Shown here: positions 10,902-23,158 of the stretch, piece by piece | Position numbering within the stretch: position 1 is the first letter of the stretch | Layout of the letters: each line of letters opens with the position of its first letter | DNA from: Diphasiastrum complanatum | Lineage: Eukaryota > Streptophyta > Lycopodiopsida > Lycopodiales > Lycopodiaceae | DNA: 64,000 nucleotides | Reading direction: 5' to 3' | Assembly: GCA_029204225.1 (NCBI GenBank) | Contig: CM055099.1 | Location: 39,587,192 to 39,651,191, forward strand | Position numbers and translations under genes: made by a program | Notes under the pieces: model-generated | Told to the model about the DNA's origin: nothing | What the model saw: only the letters and a program-made list of their open reading frames with translations | The model's database searches: none

Positions 10902-12125
10902 AGCCTCCTCTGAAGTTCAACCGGCTGCAGAGAAGGAGAATTAAAAGTTTAGTGCAAAAGCAGCCCAGAATTGTGAGATTAGAGTGCACTGATTGAGAAC
11001 TCAAACCAGAAGAATCGATAATGGCAATTTACTCTTGCTTCCTTGAATATATCATTGGGTTATTATATTGTGCTTTGCTCAAGGAATCTTGGTACTAGGT
11101 ATCCTTCATGAATATAGTGTCTACCTCCATTTAGCAAGTTGAGCCGCGCTAGTTGGAAATCTGCTACACTAAGATAGCCAGCCGTTGGATGAAGGATACT
11201 TGATGTAGTAGTTGTAGATGGACGGTTGAGATAGGACCTTTTTTTTGTGAGGCCCTGGTATGTATGGTGTGAAATCAGGCTCCACTTGACCAACCACAAT
11301 ATGCCACATGTCTGCTATTCCCCTTCGTGACAACTGCTACAAATGGATGGAGCTAAGTGCATGCTCTGTTGGCAAAGGGAGGTGCAGACCCACACAACCA
11401 ACCCTTCACCTTAGGATGACTCTATTTTACACCAAGTTGATCATGGTGTGGGAACCATCTAATGGTGAGAGTGGCCAATACCAAGATGTCTCCATGATTG
11501 TACTAGATCTTTCCAACCTAAATCTTTGAAATGCCCACCCTTTGAGAGACCACATATGTCATTATGTGCATTGTGGTGGTCCATAATATGCTTCACCTTC
11601 ACCTTATTGCTTGGCACATATGCTAATTTGAGACTCGAAGGACTTTATGGTAGTCAAGGAGTTTTTGGCAGTCAACTCCAAATTTAGTTCAATTCAATAT
11701 TTAGTGCCACGTTGAGGGTAAAACCTTCAGGACAAAAGGCCTTCTCATATATAATGCTTTATGTGAGGTTGTTTTGCATTTTTATCATTTGGACAATGAT
11801 GAAAACTGGAAATTATTTCCTAATGAATTTTCATTTGAGCAATCTATGATCGAGCTGTCACATGTGATGAATAGCATTCATGTGCGCAAACGATGAATGA
11901 CCACACAACACAACACCTGGACATTGGATGGTCCACAAGGCAGCTAGTTATTGGTTATCCATGTGGAAATTTCATTGGCAGGTCCATTATTTCAAAAACA
12001 TCTTGACCACCCAAGCTCAAAGCCCGCCCACACATGGGGTGTCTGAGAAAAAGAAAAACTTCAAAATGAAAGTATTAATAGATTTTCACATAAATATTCT
12101 CAAAAGATATTTAGTGACAACTTCC
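10902..12125. other. Upstream region of the cysteine-rich ORF, otherwise unassigned
   Basis: No second gene is seen. Near 11098-11195 the phrase GTATCCTTCAT and its complement ATGAAGGATAC form a loose inverted repeat. A promoter for the minus-strand ORF would lie in the first few hundred bases, but I see no convincing TATA box. Confidence 0.3.
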
Positions 12126-12127
12126 TA

Positions 12128-12725
12128 GGGGTTGTCCTCTCGTCAGGACCTTCTTCGTCATTCTTCCACCATGTAAGGGGCCGTTGCATCTCAAGTAGCT
12201 CGAGAAAAGGAACGAGATTATAATGATCGTGCACCCGATGAAGATTTCATCCCTTTTGCCTTGGAAACTTATGGTTGTCTTCACAAGAAATTTAATGATT
12301 TTTTATCTTTATGTGCGGAGCTTATGGTGAAATGCCAAGGACAAAGCATTACCTTACCTTCCGTCATTATTTCTTTTTACCGCCAGCGTATTTCTATAGC
12401 ATCACAACGTTCACAGGCGATTTCAATTCTTCGACGAGCTCAGTTTGCAGGAGCGGCTACTTCAAAGCTTCCTGCATTACCTATTACTAGATCTATTTTA
12501 GTTAGTGATTTACATCAGGCAATTGGTTTTGAGTAATTAGTTTAATCTTTTATTTCTGACAAACATCGGGCAGTTGGTTTTAAGTGATTAGCTTACTATT
12601 CTAAGTTAAACTTACCTTTTAGGTAGCTTAATTCGTTTCTACCGTCCTATGGTAATTTATATTAAATACTTTAATCTTCTTGTTTGATCATGGGTTTTCC
12701 CCATCATTTTTAATAAAATCAGGGA
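12128..12725 (+). pseudogene. 5'-truncated 3' end of the R2-like retrotransposon
   Basis: The frame QDLLRHSSTM, a TAG-free region broken by one TAA, then REKERDYNDRAPDEDFIPFA to SDLHQAIGFE with a stop at 12536, matches the endonuclease tail of the larger copy at 35117-35854 residue by residue. Only the last part of the protein and the 3' untranslated region are present, as expected from incomplete target-primed reverse transcription. After the stop, the 3' region ends with the hairpin at 12686-12705 and ATAAAATCAGGG, which resembles the end of the other copy. The start of homology near 12128 marks the truncation point. Confidence 0.85.
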
Positions 12726-15700
12726 TAATTATTATTTTGCAAGCACAACTATGTTACAATGTTTGAAGTGGCTCAAAATACAAAGAGAAAACAAGCCCTT
12801 GGGCATCACAAGGTTGCATGTTGATTAATATTCCTTGAATCTTAAAACAAGTGTCAACCACATGAAATTGATACATTGGGTTCGTATGCACTCAATAAAT
12901 TCATTACATTATTTGATGTACTATAGTAGTAGTATGGCTTATAAAAAGTGTTTAATAAGAAATGGATGTATAATATATAAAAATCATGGGATGTAATAGA
13001 AAATATTTAACTAGAAAGTAAAATGTTTAGCTAATCATTTACTTTTGGGAAGTTATTTCTAGTGGCCTTTACAAAAGACTAAGTGACCATTCTTTAAAAG
13101 CTCAACCTTACAGCCTCTCATAAACTAATGACCAATTTATGCAATGCAAAGGCCGATAAAATAAGTTCATTCTACAATATATCCCTCTAGTGTAGCCAAT
13201 AATATGGAGCAATTGTGCACATGTAGTTGTATGGTTGCTTTGTATGGTCACTTGTGGATGTCCATACAATGAGATAGTTGCATTCATTCAAGGATGGTGG
13301 GCAATGAATACCACCTTCGTCTAAGGGTGGCAGATATATAATAGCTCCAAAGAACATGGGTGCTCATGAAGAATTGGCGTTCTTTCAAACAATTGACTAA
13401 TATTTATTAATTTAATCAAAACTTGCAAACAATGCTTATAAATAATTGGAGAAGGCTTATAACCATTAGACTAATTTTAGATTTTACCAATGTATCTTGA
13501 AATTTACACATGAAAGTAAAAGTCACAAAAAATACTAAAAGATGTAAGTAGGAAGAAACTTACCTATAAAGTGAGTAATTTTATTTGACAATAAATAGAA
13601 TTTTAAGATTTGCTAGACATGCCTTCTGATTTCATATTCCTTGGCTTTCAAATGGATTAATGACCTTTTATAATGACTCTCGAAGACTAGATATACATGT
13701 TATTATAAGTGATCTTACTTTATGAAAAGTTACTAAAAATGTCCCCCCATCATAGTTGAGTTGGATAAGAGCATTACATCATGTGATGGCGACCTAGGCT
13801 CAATGCATGATGTTCATGTGGAATAAGGGCATAAGCTCAAAGGCTTCGAATTTGACGGCCTATAAGTGTGGATGTATTTATTAATGCTAAATTGTAGTAA
13901 TGTGCCAAAAGAAAAAGTTTTTCTAGAGTTACTCTTCAATATAATATGTCATTGACATGTGTATTCCAAATCCAATCTTATTATGTTCACCTTTGAGATT
14001 GAAAAACTTAAGTTTTTGTGAAATTTCATTAGGCAAATTGTAACTGCATTTTTTGCTTTGTTGTGGCAGCGGTAAGCTAGTGTGATGATTAGCTACAAGT
14101 TGAGTTGTCACTTCTAGGTGGGTTTGAGCATATCAATGAGTTTTTATTTTGTTTTCTAATCCTTCTAAAATGCAAACCTTTGTATATCTATTTATTTATA
14201 TTTTCAACAATTTAAATGCCTTGCATAAAAGGTGTCTCATGACCTATCCATCACCTTGTTTAACTGAAATGTAAAATTTGCTAGCTCTTAAAATTGAAGA
14301 AAGCTAGAGGGTGAAAGAAAATAGCCTGCAAGGTGGAGAAAAAGCATCGAATAATCTTCAAAATAGAGTGACTAATTCTCTTGAAGCAACCGCCACCCTT
14401 GGGTAAAGGTGTCCCTCTCAATGCCATGACATCTTCACTTATACTACTATTATGTGAAGCCAAATCAATAAAGGACGAAAAGTGATCCATATTTCATCAC
14501 CCACTATTGGGTGAAGGTGCCCCTCTCAATGGCATGTCTTTTCCATTTGCATGCGCATCTATCCCATGGAGCCAATGCAAAATAAAATGAACAATGATTC
14601 AGATTGTAGATAATTCCAATATATAACAACATTCCTTCTTATTCCTAGTCCATTGGGTTTCAAAATCTCAACTTGCCATTGCTTTTGTTTTTGTTCTTGT
14701 TTTTGTCTTTTTTTTTGTGGACACTAATGCCTTCATCTCGGACCCAATGTAAGCATTTACTGCCCTTTGTTGACTATGGCCTCACCACTACAATGGTGAT
14801 TCCAATTGCCTATATGACTACCATAAGGAGCCAAATGCATCCCAAGGGATGACCAATGAGATCATAACAATGCCCTTTGTAGTTTCTAGATTGGGTTTCC
14901 AAATTTGATGCTATTATTGCTCTTTATTCTTTATCCTTTTTATCTTTAGTAGAGAATGATAACTTCATTTTAGATCCAGCACCTACTTTAATGTGTAGGC
15001 TAGTGGTTGAAATTTGTACTATCGACAATGCTCATTAAGAAACCATCTTGGTGTGCCAAGCATTAGGTATCTTTTTATTAGAAGAAGTCTTTTTATAAAC
15101 ACATATATTGGACTTGATTAGTGGCTTGATTAGAGAGTCTCAAGTAAATATTGACAACTGAGATATTATGGTCCATATGACATGGCCAATCAAATGGTCA
15201 AAATTCAATAACTCAAATGGCCCACTAGTTTGAAACACCTTCTCTCTTATTTGAAATATTTTTGTAGCTCTACTTTAATTGTTAAACTCTTATAATGACA
15301 CCTAGAATAGACATAGACACCTATGTTAACTATAGAAAATAACTATATACACCAACTCGTATTATTGGCTTCACTCATATGATTAGCCATATTTTCTACA
15401 TATGCATACACATGGTGCACTTTTTTTTACTTTTCCACCTTTCATTTTTCAAATATCACACACACACACACACACAGGTCTAGTGTCTTTCTTTCAAGCT
15501 TCCAAAATCACATTATGATTTCATCATTGAATCCTAGAAAGTCCAAAAATCAAGTGACTTCCATAATGGCTTGCATTGAGGACATTGAAGACACATGGAT
15601 TTCTACTACATATACTAAATACAAGGAGTATAATGCAACCATTTGTAAGAGGATTTCACAATTTTACACAATGTAAAGGAATAAATATCAAGTACTATTG

Positions 15701-16404
15701 AAAAGAAAGAATAATGGGGTTGAAGATTGATGATTAAGGACATCACAATGCATGGTGCAACACATATTCACATGAAGAGATATGTTCAACCAAAGATACA
15801 ATCACATTGTGAGCATTTAAATAATAGGAAAAATGATAGAAGTCTTTAGTTGAAGCAAAAATTCTAATTATCATTTTTGACATTTAATATTTTTTAAAAT
15901 GATAAATTATAAAAATTTTCAAAGATATTTAAAATCTAAGTATTCAAATATTTAAACATAAAATAATATAAAATAATTTTAAAACAACCAAGATTAGACC
16001 ATTTGTGAAAAAAATTAATTTTTTTGAAAAGCAGCAGCTGCTAATAGTGTTTCCAAAAAATTATTATATTGTTTACATATATTAAAAAATTAAAATATTG
16101 AAAATCTAATCAAGTCAAACACATCAAGAAAATTTTTAATAATATGAATTTAAGAATTTTATACATGCACAAAAATGAAAACATCATTTTATTTTAACAT
16201 TAATAACCATTAATAGAAATAAAAATTGCAATGGACTATTAAGAAAAAATTTCTATGACAAACAATTTTAAAAAAATTAAATTAATCTTAAAAATTTCAA
16301 GACACGAATTTTCAAGAAATATGAGTACAATTTTTATAATAATACAAGAGAATTCATTACATCTAAAAATCATCACAATGTCCTTGACGTCTTTTTCCTT
16401 TTCT
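12726..16404. other. Long AT-rich stretch without genes
   Basis: No coding sequence, RNA gene or known element is recognisable. A (CA)n microsatellite lies at 15457-15476. A roughly 45-base phrase (GGGTAAAGGTGTCCCTCTCA and variant) is repeated at about 14400 and 14507. From about 15830 to 16400 the DNA is very AT-rich. Confidence 0.5.
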
Positions 16405-16790
16405 AGAGGAGCAATCTTGATTTTGCTCATAATTGGATGTAAATTCCATCACATATTTATACATGTAGAGTTCGGATCTGAGCATATTAGGGCTTCTATG
16501 TATTCATCATAACCTAACCCTAACATCTAACCTAAATATCCACTTGATCCACCCTATAATGCCTCGAGATCCAAAAACAATGAGAAAAATGCTATTTTTA
16601 GCTCCTACTTTTTCTCTACCCCATCTATGCACTCTTTGGACATATCCCAAAGGTACCATTCCAAAGCTGGGTTAATGATTTGACTTAGAATAAGGTATCC
16701 TATGCTTTTGGCAAGTGTGACATCCCACAACATGGCCTCAAAGTCATTTACAAGTGGTAATTGTGCAAACTAGCTTGTGTAAATTTAACA
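16405..16790 (-). repeat. Truncated 3' LTR of copia element 1
   Basis: This segment is repeated directly at 18720-19110. On the minus strand it begins TGTTAAATTTACACAAGC at 16790, directly after a purine tract ATGAGGAGGAG, so it is a 3' LTR preceded by its polypurine tract. Homology with the 5' LTR ends near 16405. The distal part of the LTR (about 290 bp) is missing and replaced by unrelated AT-rich DNA. Confidence 0.85.
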
Positions 16791-16958
16791 CTCCTCCTCA
16801 TAACTAGTTTGAAGATAATATAGACTTGCTTATCAACCCTAGGGATGATCTTAACTTCACAAATGCAGCTCTTTGAATTGGTTTAGTGAGGATATCAGCA
16901 ATACATTCACTACTTGCCACATGCTCCAAAGATATCTCCTTTGATTGCACCTTTTCTC

Positions 16959-17690
16959 TCACAAAATGATGAGAGATCTCAATATGTTTTGACCTTGCAT
17001 GGAAGATTGATTGGTTGCAAGGTGTTGGGCTAAAATGTTGTCATTGTAGAGAGTTTTAACAACATCTATACTCATGACTTTCAGCTCCATAAGTAGCCTC
17101 TTGGTCCATAATAGCTCCGTTGTAGTGGTGAGAGCTTTATACTCGGCTTCGGTTGAAGAAAGTGAGATGGTTTCTTGTTTCTTTGACAACCAAGAAACTA
17201 CTCCTCCAGCAATGAATGTTACATAGGCACTTGTGGACTTCTTATCCCTTTTGTCACCTTCCATCCCGAGCTTGATGAAGCCTTGGGGCTACTCCATGAA
17301 GATGTCTTCTTCCAATTAACCATTTAAGAATGCATTATAAACATCCATTTGAAAGAGCATCCAACCAAAATGTGAAGCAAGTGCAAGAAGTAATCTTATT
17401 GTGACCATCTTGGCCATGGGTGCAAAAGTTTCTTCAAAATTTATGCCCTTTGCTTGAGCATATCCTTTGGCAACTAACCTTGCCTTGTGTTTGCTTACAC
17501 TTCCATCCATATTGAGTTTTAGGTTAAAAACCCATTTACATCCAATCACATTCTTAAGAGGTCTATCAACAAGGATCCATGTGCCATTCTCCATCAAAGC
17601 ATTATATTCATCTATCATAGCTTGAAAACATTCCTTTGAACTCAATGCATCTTCTACACATGAAGGTTCTTCAAAACTTGGAATGAGCAC
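16959..17690 (-). pseudogene. Copia element 1 pol relic: RT start fused to RNase H
   Basis: The frame at 17690-17316 holds the start of a Ty1/copia reverse transcriptase: SSKECFQAMIDEYNALMENG, IGCKWVFNLKLNMDGS, KARLVAKGYAQAKGINFEE and motif A FQMDVYNAFLNG. Two in-frame stops follow. The next recognisable residues, at 17264, are RNase H (KRDKKSTSAYV, VVSWLSKKQETISLSSTEAE). The rest of the palm, including the YVDD box, is deleted. Gag, protease and integrase are also absent between this and the 5' LTR. The copy cannot move by itself. Confidence 0.88.
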
Positions 17691-18417
17691 AAAGTATGAA
17701 GATGGAGTACCCTCAGAAGCTCAAAACTTGACCTCTCAATAAGATCCTACTTGATCTTAAGCCAAATCAAATCTGTGAATGTCAACAAGAACGGAAACTA
17801 GCTTGAATTTGCATAAAAAATGGATCTAGAATTGCCTCCTCCTTGATCTCGACTTCACAAGGATATAGATTCACCTAACCTGAACTAAAAGGAATCATAT
17901 GCACATATATGCCTCTTCAAATCATTCCTACAAGATCAGGTTGAATCATCATGCAATAATCAGTCCAAACTATCTCACAAATCAAGCAAAAATTGAACAC
18001 AATCTTGACTAGAATTGCATTCCTTGATGAGCACTTATCAAAGTCTTTGGGCTGACCAAAATTGAATTTATAAGATCTTAATAAGTCTAAGAACGACCTA
18101 TTACAGTACCAAAGATAAGGATCTATATTCCTTTTGATTGATTAAAAATTATTCCTTGTGATAGCCCCACAAATCGAGTAGCATCAATATGATGAAAGTG
18201 CAAAATACTTGTTATTTTGATCCAATTGATAGGAGATGACCACAAGTCGGATTTTGAAACTAAAAAGCCTATAAATAAAAAACTATTAGATTCCTCTTCA
18301 CTCAAATTGATCAAGAATTGAAGGTACTACTCATAAATTATGTCTAGATAGCAATCAATGCTTGAATTGCATCAAAATCTATGATTCTAGCATGAAGTGA
18401 AGCTCATTTCTTGGAAT

Positions 18418-18430
18418 GGCTCTGATACCA
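18418..18430 (-). promoter_or_regulatory. Primer binding site of copia element 1 (initiator tRNA-Met)
   Basis: The minus strand reads TGGTATCAGAGCC directly after the LTR end TTTTTATCA. This is the usual initiator-methionine tRNA primer site of plant copia elements. It fixes the inner end of the 5' LTR at 18431. Confidence 0.9.
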
Positions 18431-19110
18431 TGATAAAAATGCAGCAAAATAATCCCATTTGATCGTAGAAATGATGGAGAAAGCACATACTCAAGATTCA
18501 AGCAAGATCTAGAAGCTAGATTACTAATCAATGCATTGATTCCTAGCTTATCTTGGCTTGAACTCCATGAGTTAGCTCCAAAACTCTTCACACGTGTGAA
18601 AGTACGGCCTACTGCTACCTGTGTATTGTACCTACAACTCCAAACTCATTCAATCATCACAAAAAATCATATGCCAATAGCATTCATCAATCAAATCATA
18701 GACTCAAACTAGTCAAGAAGGAAAATCTCGATTTTGCTCATAATTGGATGGAAATTCCATCACATATTTATACATGTAGAGCTTGGATCTGAGCATATTA
18801 GGGCTTCTATGTTTTCATCATAACCTAACCCTAACATATAACCTAAAGATCCACTTGATCCACCCTATTTAGGGTCAATGCCTTGAGATCCAAAAACAAT
18901 TAAAAAAAATGCTATTTTTAGCTCCTACTTTTTCTCTACTCTATCTATGCCCTCTTTGGACATATCCCAAAGGTACCATTACAAAGCTAGGTTAATGATT
19001 TGACTTAGAATAAGGTATCCTATGCTTTTGGCACATGTGACATCCCGCAACATGGCCTCAAAGTCATTTACAAGTGGTAATTGTGCAAACTAGCTTGTGT
19101 AAATTTAGCA
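18431..19110 (-). repeat. 5' LTR of copia element 1
   Basis: It runs on the minus strand from TGCTAAATTTACACAAGC at 19110 to the PBS, about 680 bp, and shares its outer part with the truncated LTR at 16405-16790. A palindrome TTCACACGTGTGAAA lies at 18587-18601. Immediately outside 19110 is the LTR start of copia element 2, so element 1 was inserted there. Confidence 0.85.
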
Positions 19111-20470
19111 AACAGTGGGCTTAATTTTCAACAGCCCCCCTTAAGGTCATGGTTGGTGCCTTGGTATGTTTGTCAAGTTCAGCATGTTGAAGAAGTTCTG
19201 ATGCTTGATCCTGGGAAGCGCTTTGGTGAAAATGTTTGCGACCATTTCTGTTGCGGAGCAGTATTGAAGGATTACTTGCCTTGAGAAGATTTTTTTCCGA
19301 ATGAAATGATACTGGATTTCTATGTGCTTGGATTTGCCATGAAATATGGGATTCAGTGACAGTGGAATATAGCTCAAGTTGTCACACAGAATGGTGGTGG
19401 CATTGAAATGAGTGTCATGTAAGTTGTGAAGTAATAGCCTGATCCATACAGTTTCTTTTGAAGCTTGACATTCTGCGATGTACTTTGTCTTAGTCAAATA
19501 AAGCACAACTAATTTATGCTCTCTTGAGTTCCACGAAATCGGTCCCCCTATAGATAGAAACAGAACTTGGAAGTAGATTTTCTGGTAGAGACTGTTCCTC
19601 CCCAAATTGAGTCAGAGTAGCCTCGCAAAATGAGTGGGTCGATAGAATTTCCATCATAACATAAAATGTGATCTAAACTTCCCTAAATATATCTCATCAC
19701 TCTCTTTAATGCTTTCCAATGGGAGATCCTAGGATTACACATGAACTAACTTAACGTGCTAACACTGTATGCTAAATCTGGTCTAGTACACAACATTGCA
19801 TACATCAAAGATCCTATTAGTGCATGATAAAGGTACTTCGCTATGTCGAACACTTCATTACCAGAATCAACACAAGTAGCTTTAGTCAATACTATATTTG
19901 GATCTGTTGGAGTATCAATTGGTTTGCAATCAGACATATATAATTTTTCTAAAATGCCTATTAGATATGCCTATTGGCTAAAATAGATCTTCTTCTGAAG
20001 CCTATTTCTAGTAATGTGAATTTCTAACAAAGAATGGACAGCTCCTAAATCAGTCATGTCAAATTCCTTTGACAGATCACTCTTAGTAGTGTGCAGAAGA
20101 GAAGTGTCGTTAGACAAAATAATGCATCATCTACGTACAGAGCTATGTGAACTGTATTGGTGCCTATATGTTTCAAATAAACATTACAGTTAGCCGAATT
20201 GTTTTCAGATCCCAATTGAATGAGATAAGAGTTGATTCTATTGAACCATGCTCTTGCGGCCTGTTTCAAACCGTAGATTGCTTTGTCAGCTTGCACACTT
20301 TGTGCTCTTGGCCTTTGACTTCGAATCCTTCCGGTTGGAAGGTATACAGTTTTCTTCGATGGTGTCGTTGAGAAATGTTATCTTGACATCCATTTGGTGC
20401 ATTTCAAAGTCTTTTGCGGTTGCAAATGCAATCAAAGTCCTGATTGACTGCATCTTGACGACAGGACTAA
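19111..20470 (-). pseudogene. Copia element 2: RT-RNase H relic with polypurine tract and LTR start
   Basis: The minus strand reads, in order, the RT region FSPVVKMQSIRTL with motif A HQMDVKITFLN (about 20465-20350), then ADKAIYGLKQAARAWFN and the YVDD box (20296-20054), then ALIGSLMYAMLCTRPDLAYS (19937-19746). RNase H ends in HIEIQYHFIRKK and EMVANIFTKALPR (19605-19147). Several frame breaks separate the pieces. The polypurine tract TTAAGGGGGGC (about 19134-19144) follows the stop, and then TGTTGAAAATTAAGCCC, the start of its 3' LTR, is interrupted after about 25 bases by copia element 1. At the other end it abuts gypsy integrase DNA on the opposite strand at 20463-20471. Confidence 0.87.
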
Positions 20471-21459
20471 AAAGATATTGACTGCCAAGTATTGGTGGCC
20501 AACAATGTTCAAGGATGTATCAAATTTTATTCGATCATGTGATCCATGCCAGAGATCTGGTAAGCCTACAAAGGCAATGAATTGGCCATTGACACCAATC
20601 CTGCCTCTTGCACCATTCGAGAAGTGGGGGATTGACTTTGTCAGTCCAATCAAACCTGTTACTCGACATACAAAATGTCGTTATATTCTAGTTGCCACGG
20701 ATTATGCTACCAAGAACGTTGAAGCAGAGGCGACGAAACGAACCGATGCAAAAACTATCGCGACGTTCTTATTCAAAAGTATAATCACAAGATATGGTTG
20801 TCCACTTGAATTAGTAAGTGACCGAGGAACACATTTTCTAAATGATACGATACGGTTGCTGACAACCTATTTCCTGATCAAACACAGAAAAACTACACCG
20901 TATAATCCAAAAGCAAACGGGTTGACAGAAAGAGCTAATGGGATTTTATGTAATATCCTGACTAAAATTACTATTGCACATGCAACGGATTGGGATCAAA
21001 AACTACCATCAGTTCTCTGGGCTTATCGCAACACAGAGAAAATCATGACGAAACTAAACATATGGTATGCATCCTATCTTGCCAATTGAATTTGAGGTGA
21101 AAACCTTTCGTATTCAAGCTCAACGAACAAATGCAGAATTGATAAACGAAAGGTTGACTAATATTGAAGAACTAGCTGAAGTTCGAGAGACTTCACAAAA
21201 ACTAACGGAGAAAATCCAGAAACAAAGAAAGAATAAATATGACAGTCATATAAAAAAATGTAATCTTAAAGCTGATGATTATGCGCTGATATATGACAGT
21301 TGCCATCAAAAGTTCCCTGGAAAACTCCATATGTGATGGCTTGGACCATATAAAGTCATAGAGGTGTTTGACAATGGTTCTGTGCAACTTCAATCACTTG
21401 AAAGTGAACTATTACCGACACATATTAACGGGTCCAGACTGATGAAATACTATCTTTGA
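20466..21459 (+). pseudogene. Integrase of gypsy element A
   Basis: This encodes the enzyme that joins element DNA to the chromosome. The frame opens at TKKILTAKYWWPTMFKDV, the end of the zinc-binding H2C2 domain, and continues through CDPCQRSGKP. The catalytic core has GIDFVSPI, LVSDRGTHF and NPKANGLTERANG, with 35 residues between the second Asp and the Glu (DD35E). A frameshift near 21067-21090 leads to the C-terminal domain, and a stop at about 21335 interrupts it before the final SRLMKYYL and TGA at 21459. There is no chromodomain. Protease, RT and RNase H are absent because the sequence to the left is copia DNA; they are expected beyond the left end of the window if the inversion model is right. 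Confidence 0.9.
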
Positions 21460-21897
21460 GCAGAATATATTTTTTTCTTATTATTTTCTAGTATTTTTTT
21501 GAAAATGATCGAAAATTTTCTTTTATCTTGTCTAAATTTTTTTTCCTTTTCTTTTCTTTTCTAGAAATTTTTGAGAATTTTTCGAGAATTTTTCTTGACT
21601 TCGCTCAATCTTTCAATATCATTTAAAAAGTATTTTTGAGAATTTTTCTAGTGTTGCTAAAATTTTCAAGATATTTTCGTGCTAGAAAAATTCTAGAAAG
21701 TTTCGCGAAACTTTCTCGAAGGATCTTTTAAAAAAATATGTATAGACCAACTCGAACAGGACCTGTCAACCCAAAAGCAACAAATGGAAGATCAAAAGCT
21801 GGCTGCTGAATCTTCAGCAGTAGGTTTTAAGCAGCAGTACTCCTCGAAATAAAGATGATATGTTCACGAGGACGTTTCACATTTGAGGAAGGGGATA
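21460..21897 (+). promoter_or_regulatory. 3' untranslated region and polypurine tract of element A
   Basis: This T-rich stretch has repeated TTTTCTAG/AGAATTTTT phrases. It ends in GAGGAAGGGGATA at 21885-21897, the polypurine tract that primes plus-strand DNA synthesis, directly before the LTR. Confidence 0.75.
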
Positions 21898-23158
21898 TGT
21901 GATGCCACGAAAATGTTAAAAATTAAATATCAACATAAATATGGCATGATATACTCGAAAATGAAGATATGAGTTGGATAAGTATAAATCATGAAGAGGC
22001 CTAAGTCATTTTTCGGAAATATATCTCCTAAGTATTTGCCTTGTAATTAAGGGCAAGACCTTTTAAAGGAAAAGACATTGTCTTGGACAACCTTTACTAG
22101 GTTGTCCATACAAAATGACTAGATACGAAAAGACATGATAAACTAGAGTAACTTTAATTCATAGTTAAGTATACCTCCTATGGTATAGGTGAACGTATTT
22201 TCAGTCTAATCATTAATTAGACCCTTTTGCGGGAGCGACGCACCTGTTGTTTTAGAGGTATGTTTGTTCGCCCCGTAGAACATATATTGATCTCACACTT
22301 CAGTCTCGATCATCAAGAGAGAAGAGTTTATGCTTATGTGAGAGATTGAAGAAGTGAATAGTTCTATGAGTTATTCTCTCTTATCTCTGTTCTCCGCACT
22401 GCTAAGTGTGAGTGATCTGGAGTCTGCTAACAATCTCTAACGCATTTCATGAATTTCTCTCTGATCAGACAGACACTCTAGTGCATTACAGTTGTTTGCT
22501 GAGTTTCCGTAAAGCATGCTCTAAAGAACTATCTTTAAACTATCTTATTTGTCTGTCACGGATACTTACTTTTCGGCACTCGAATAACGACTATCTTTGG
22601 TACAGTCTAGCACGATCATTGAATAAAGTTGTATGTATACATATGAGATGACAGTCCCTACCTGAAGAATTAAGTCTCTGATCTGTCTTCATGATTGGCA
22701 TTGACATAAGTTTCTAACGTATTCTAAAACTCTTCGTGTTCTTTAACCATTAAGTTGGACTTTAGTTGTTGAGGACTTCTGTCTAGAAACGAATAGTTCG
22801 CGAACGCGATTAATTAATTGTTTGCACAGTCGCGAATACATCAAACAATTCTCGATTCTCTGTTGACACCTTAATCAGCCAGAGTGTAGTACCGCTGTAC
22901 TACTCTGATAACATCTCATTTGTAGAATGCACTTCATCCAATTCGATAGAGGCCAGATTGTTGTTCTGAATTTATTAACACTACTCATCCCAAATATAAG
23001 TAATATTGTTTACTTTTTAATGTCTGTCGACAACCAAAATAACACTCGAAACCACTTGCCATACTTGTACCAAAAACATAACTTTCTAACGTTGTCCTCT
23101 GTGAGAACGACATTATTTACTATAAAATCTATATTAACCCTATTGGTATAGTACAACA
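21898..23158 (+). repeat. 3' LTR of gypsy element A
   Basis: It starts TGTGATGCCACGAAAATG and ends TATAGTACAACA, about 1261 bp, and matches the inverted LTR at 866-2128 with scattered substitutions. The next five bases (23159-23163) are CTACC, identical to the target duplication beside the other LTR. Confidence 0.93.

Noticed and set aside
15457-15476. Possible CRISPR-like or regulatory repeat
   Set aside because: It is a simple (CA)n microsatellite, and no CRISPR array exists in the window; the DNA is eukaryotic.
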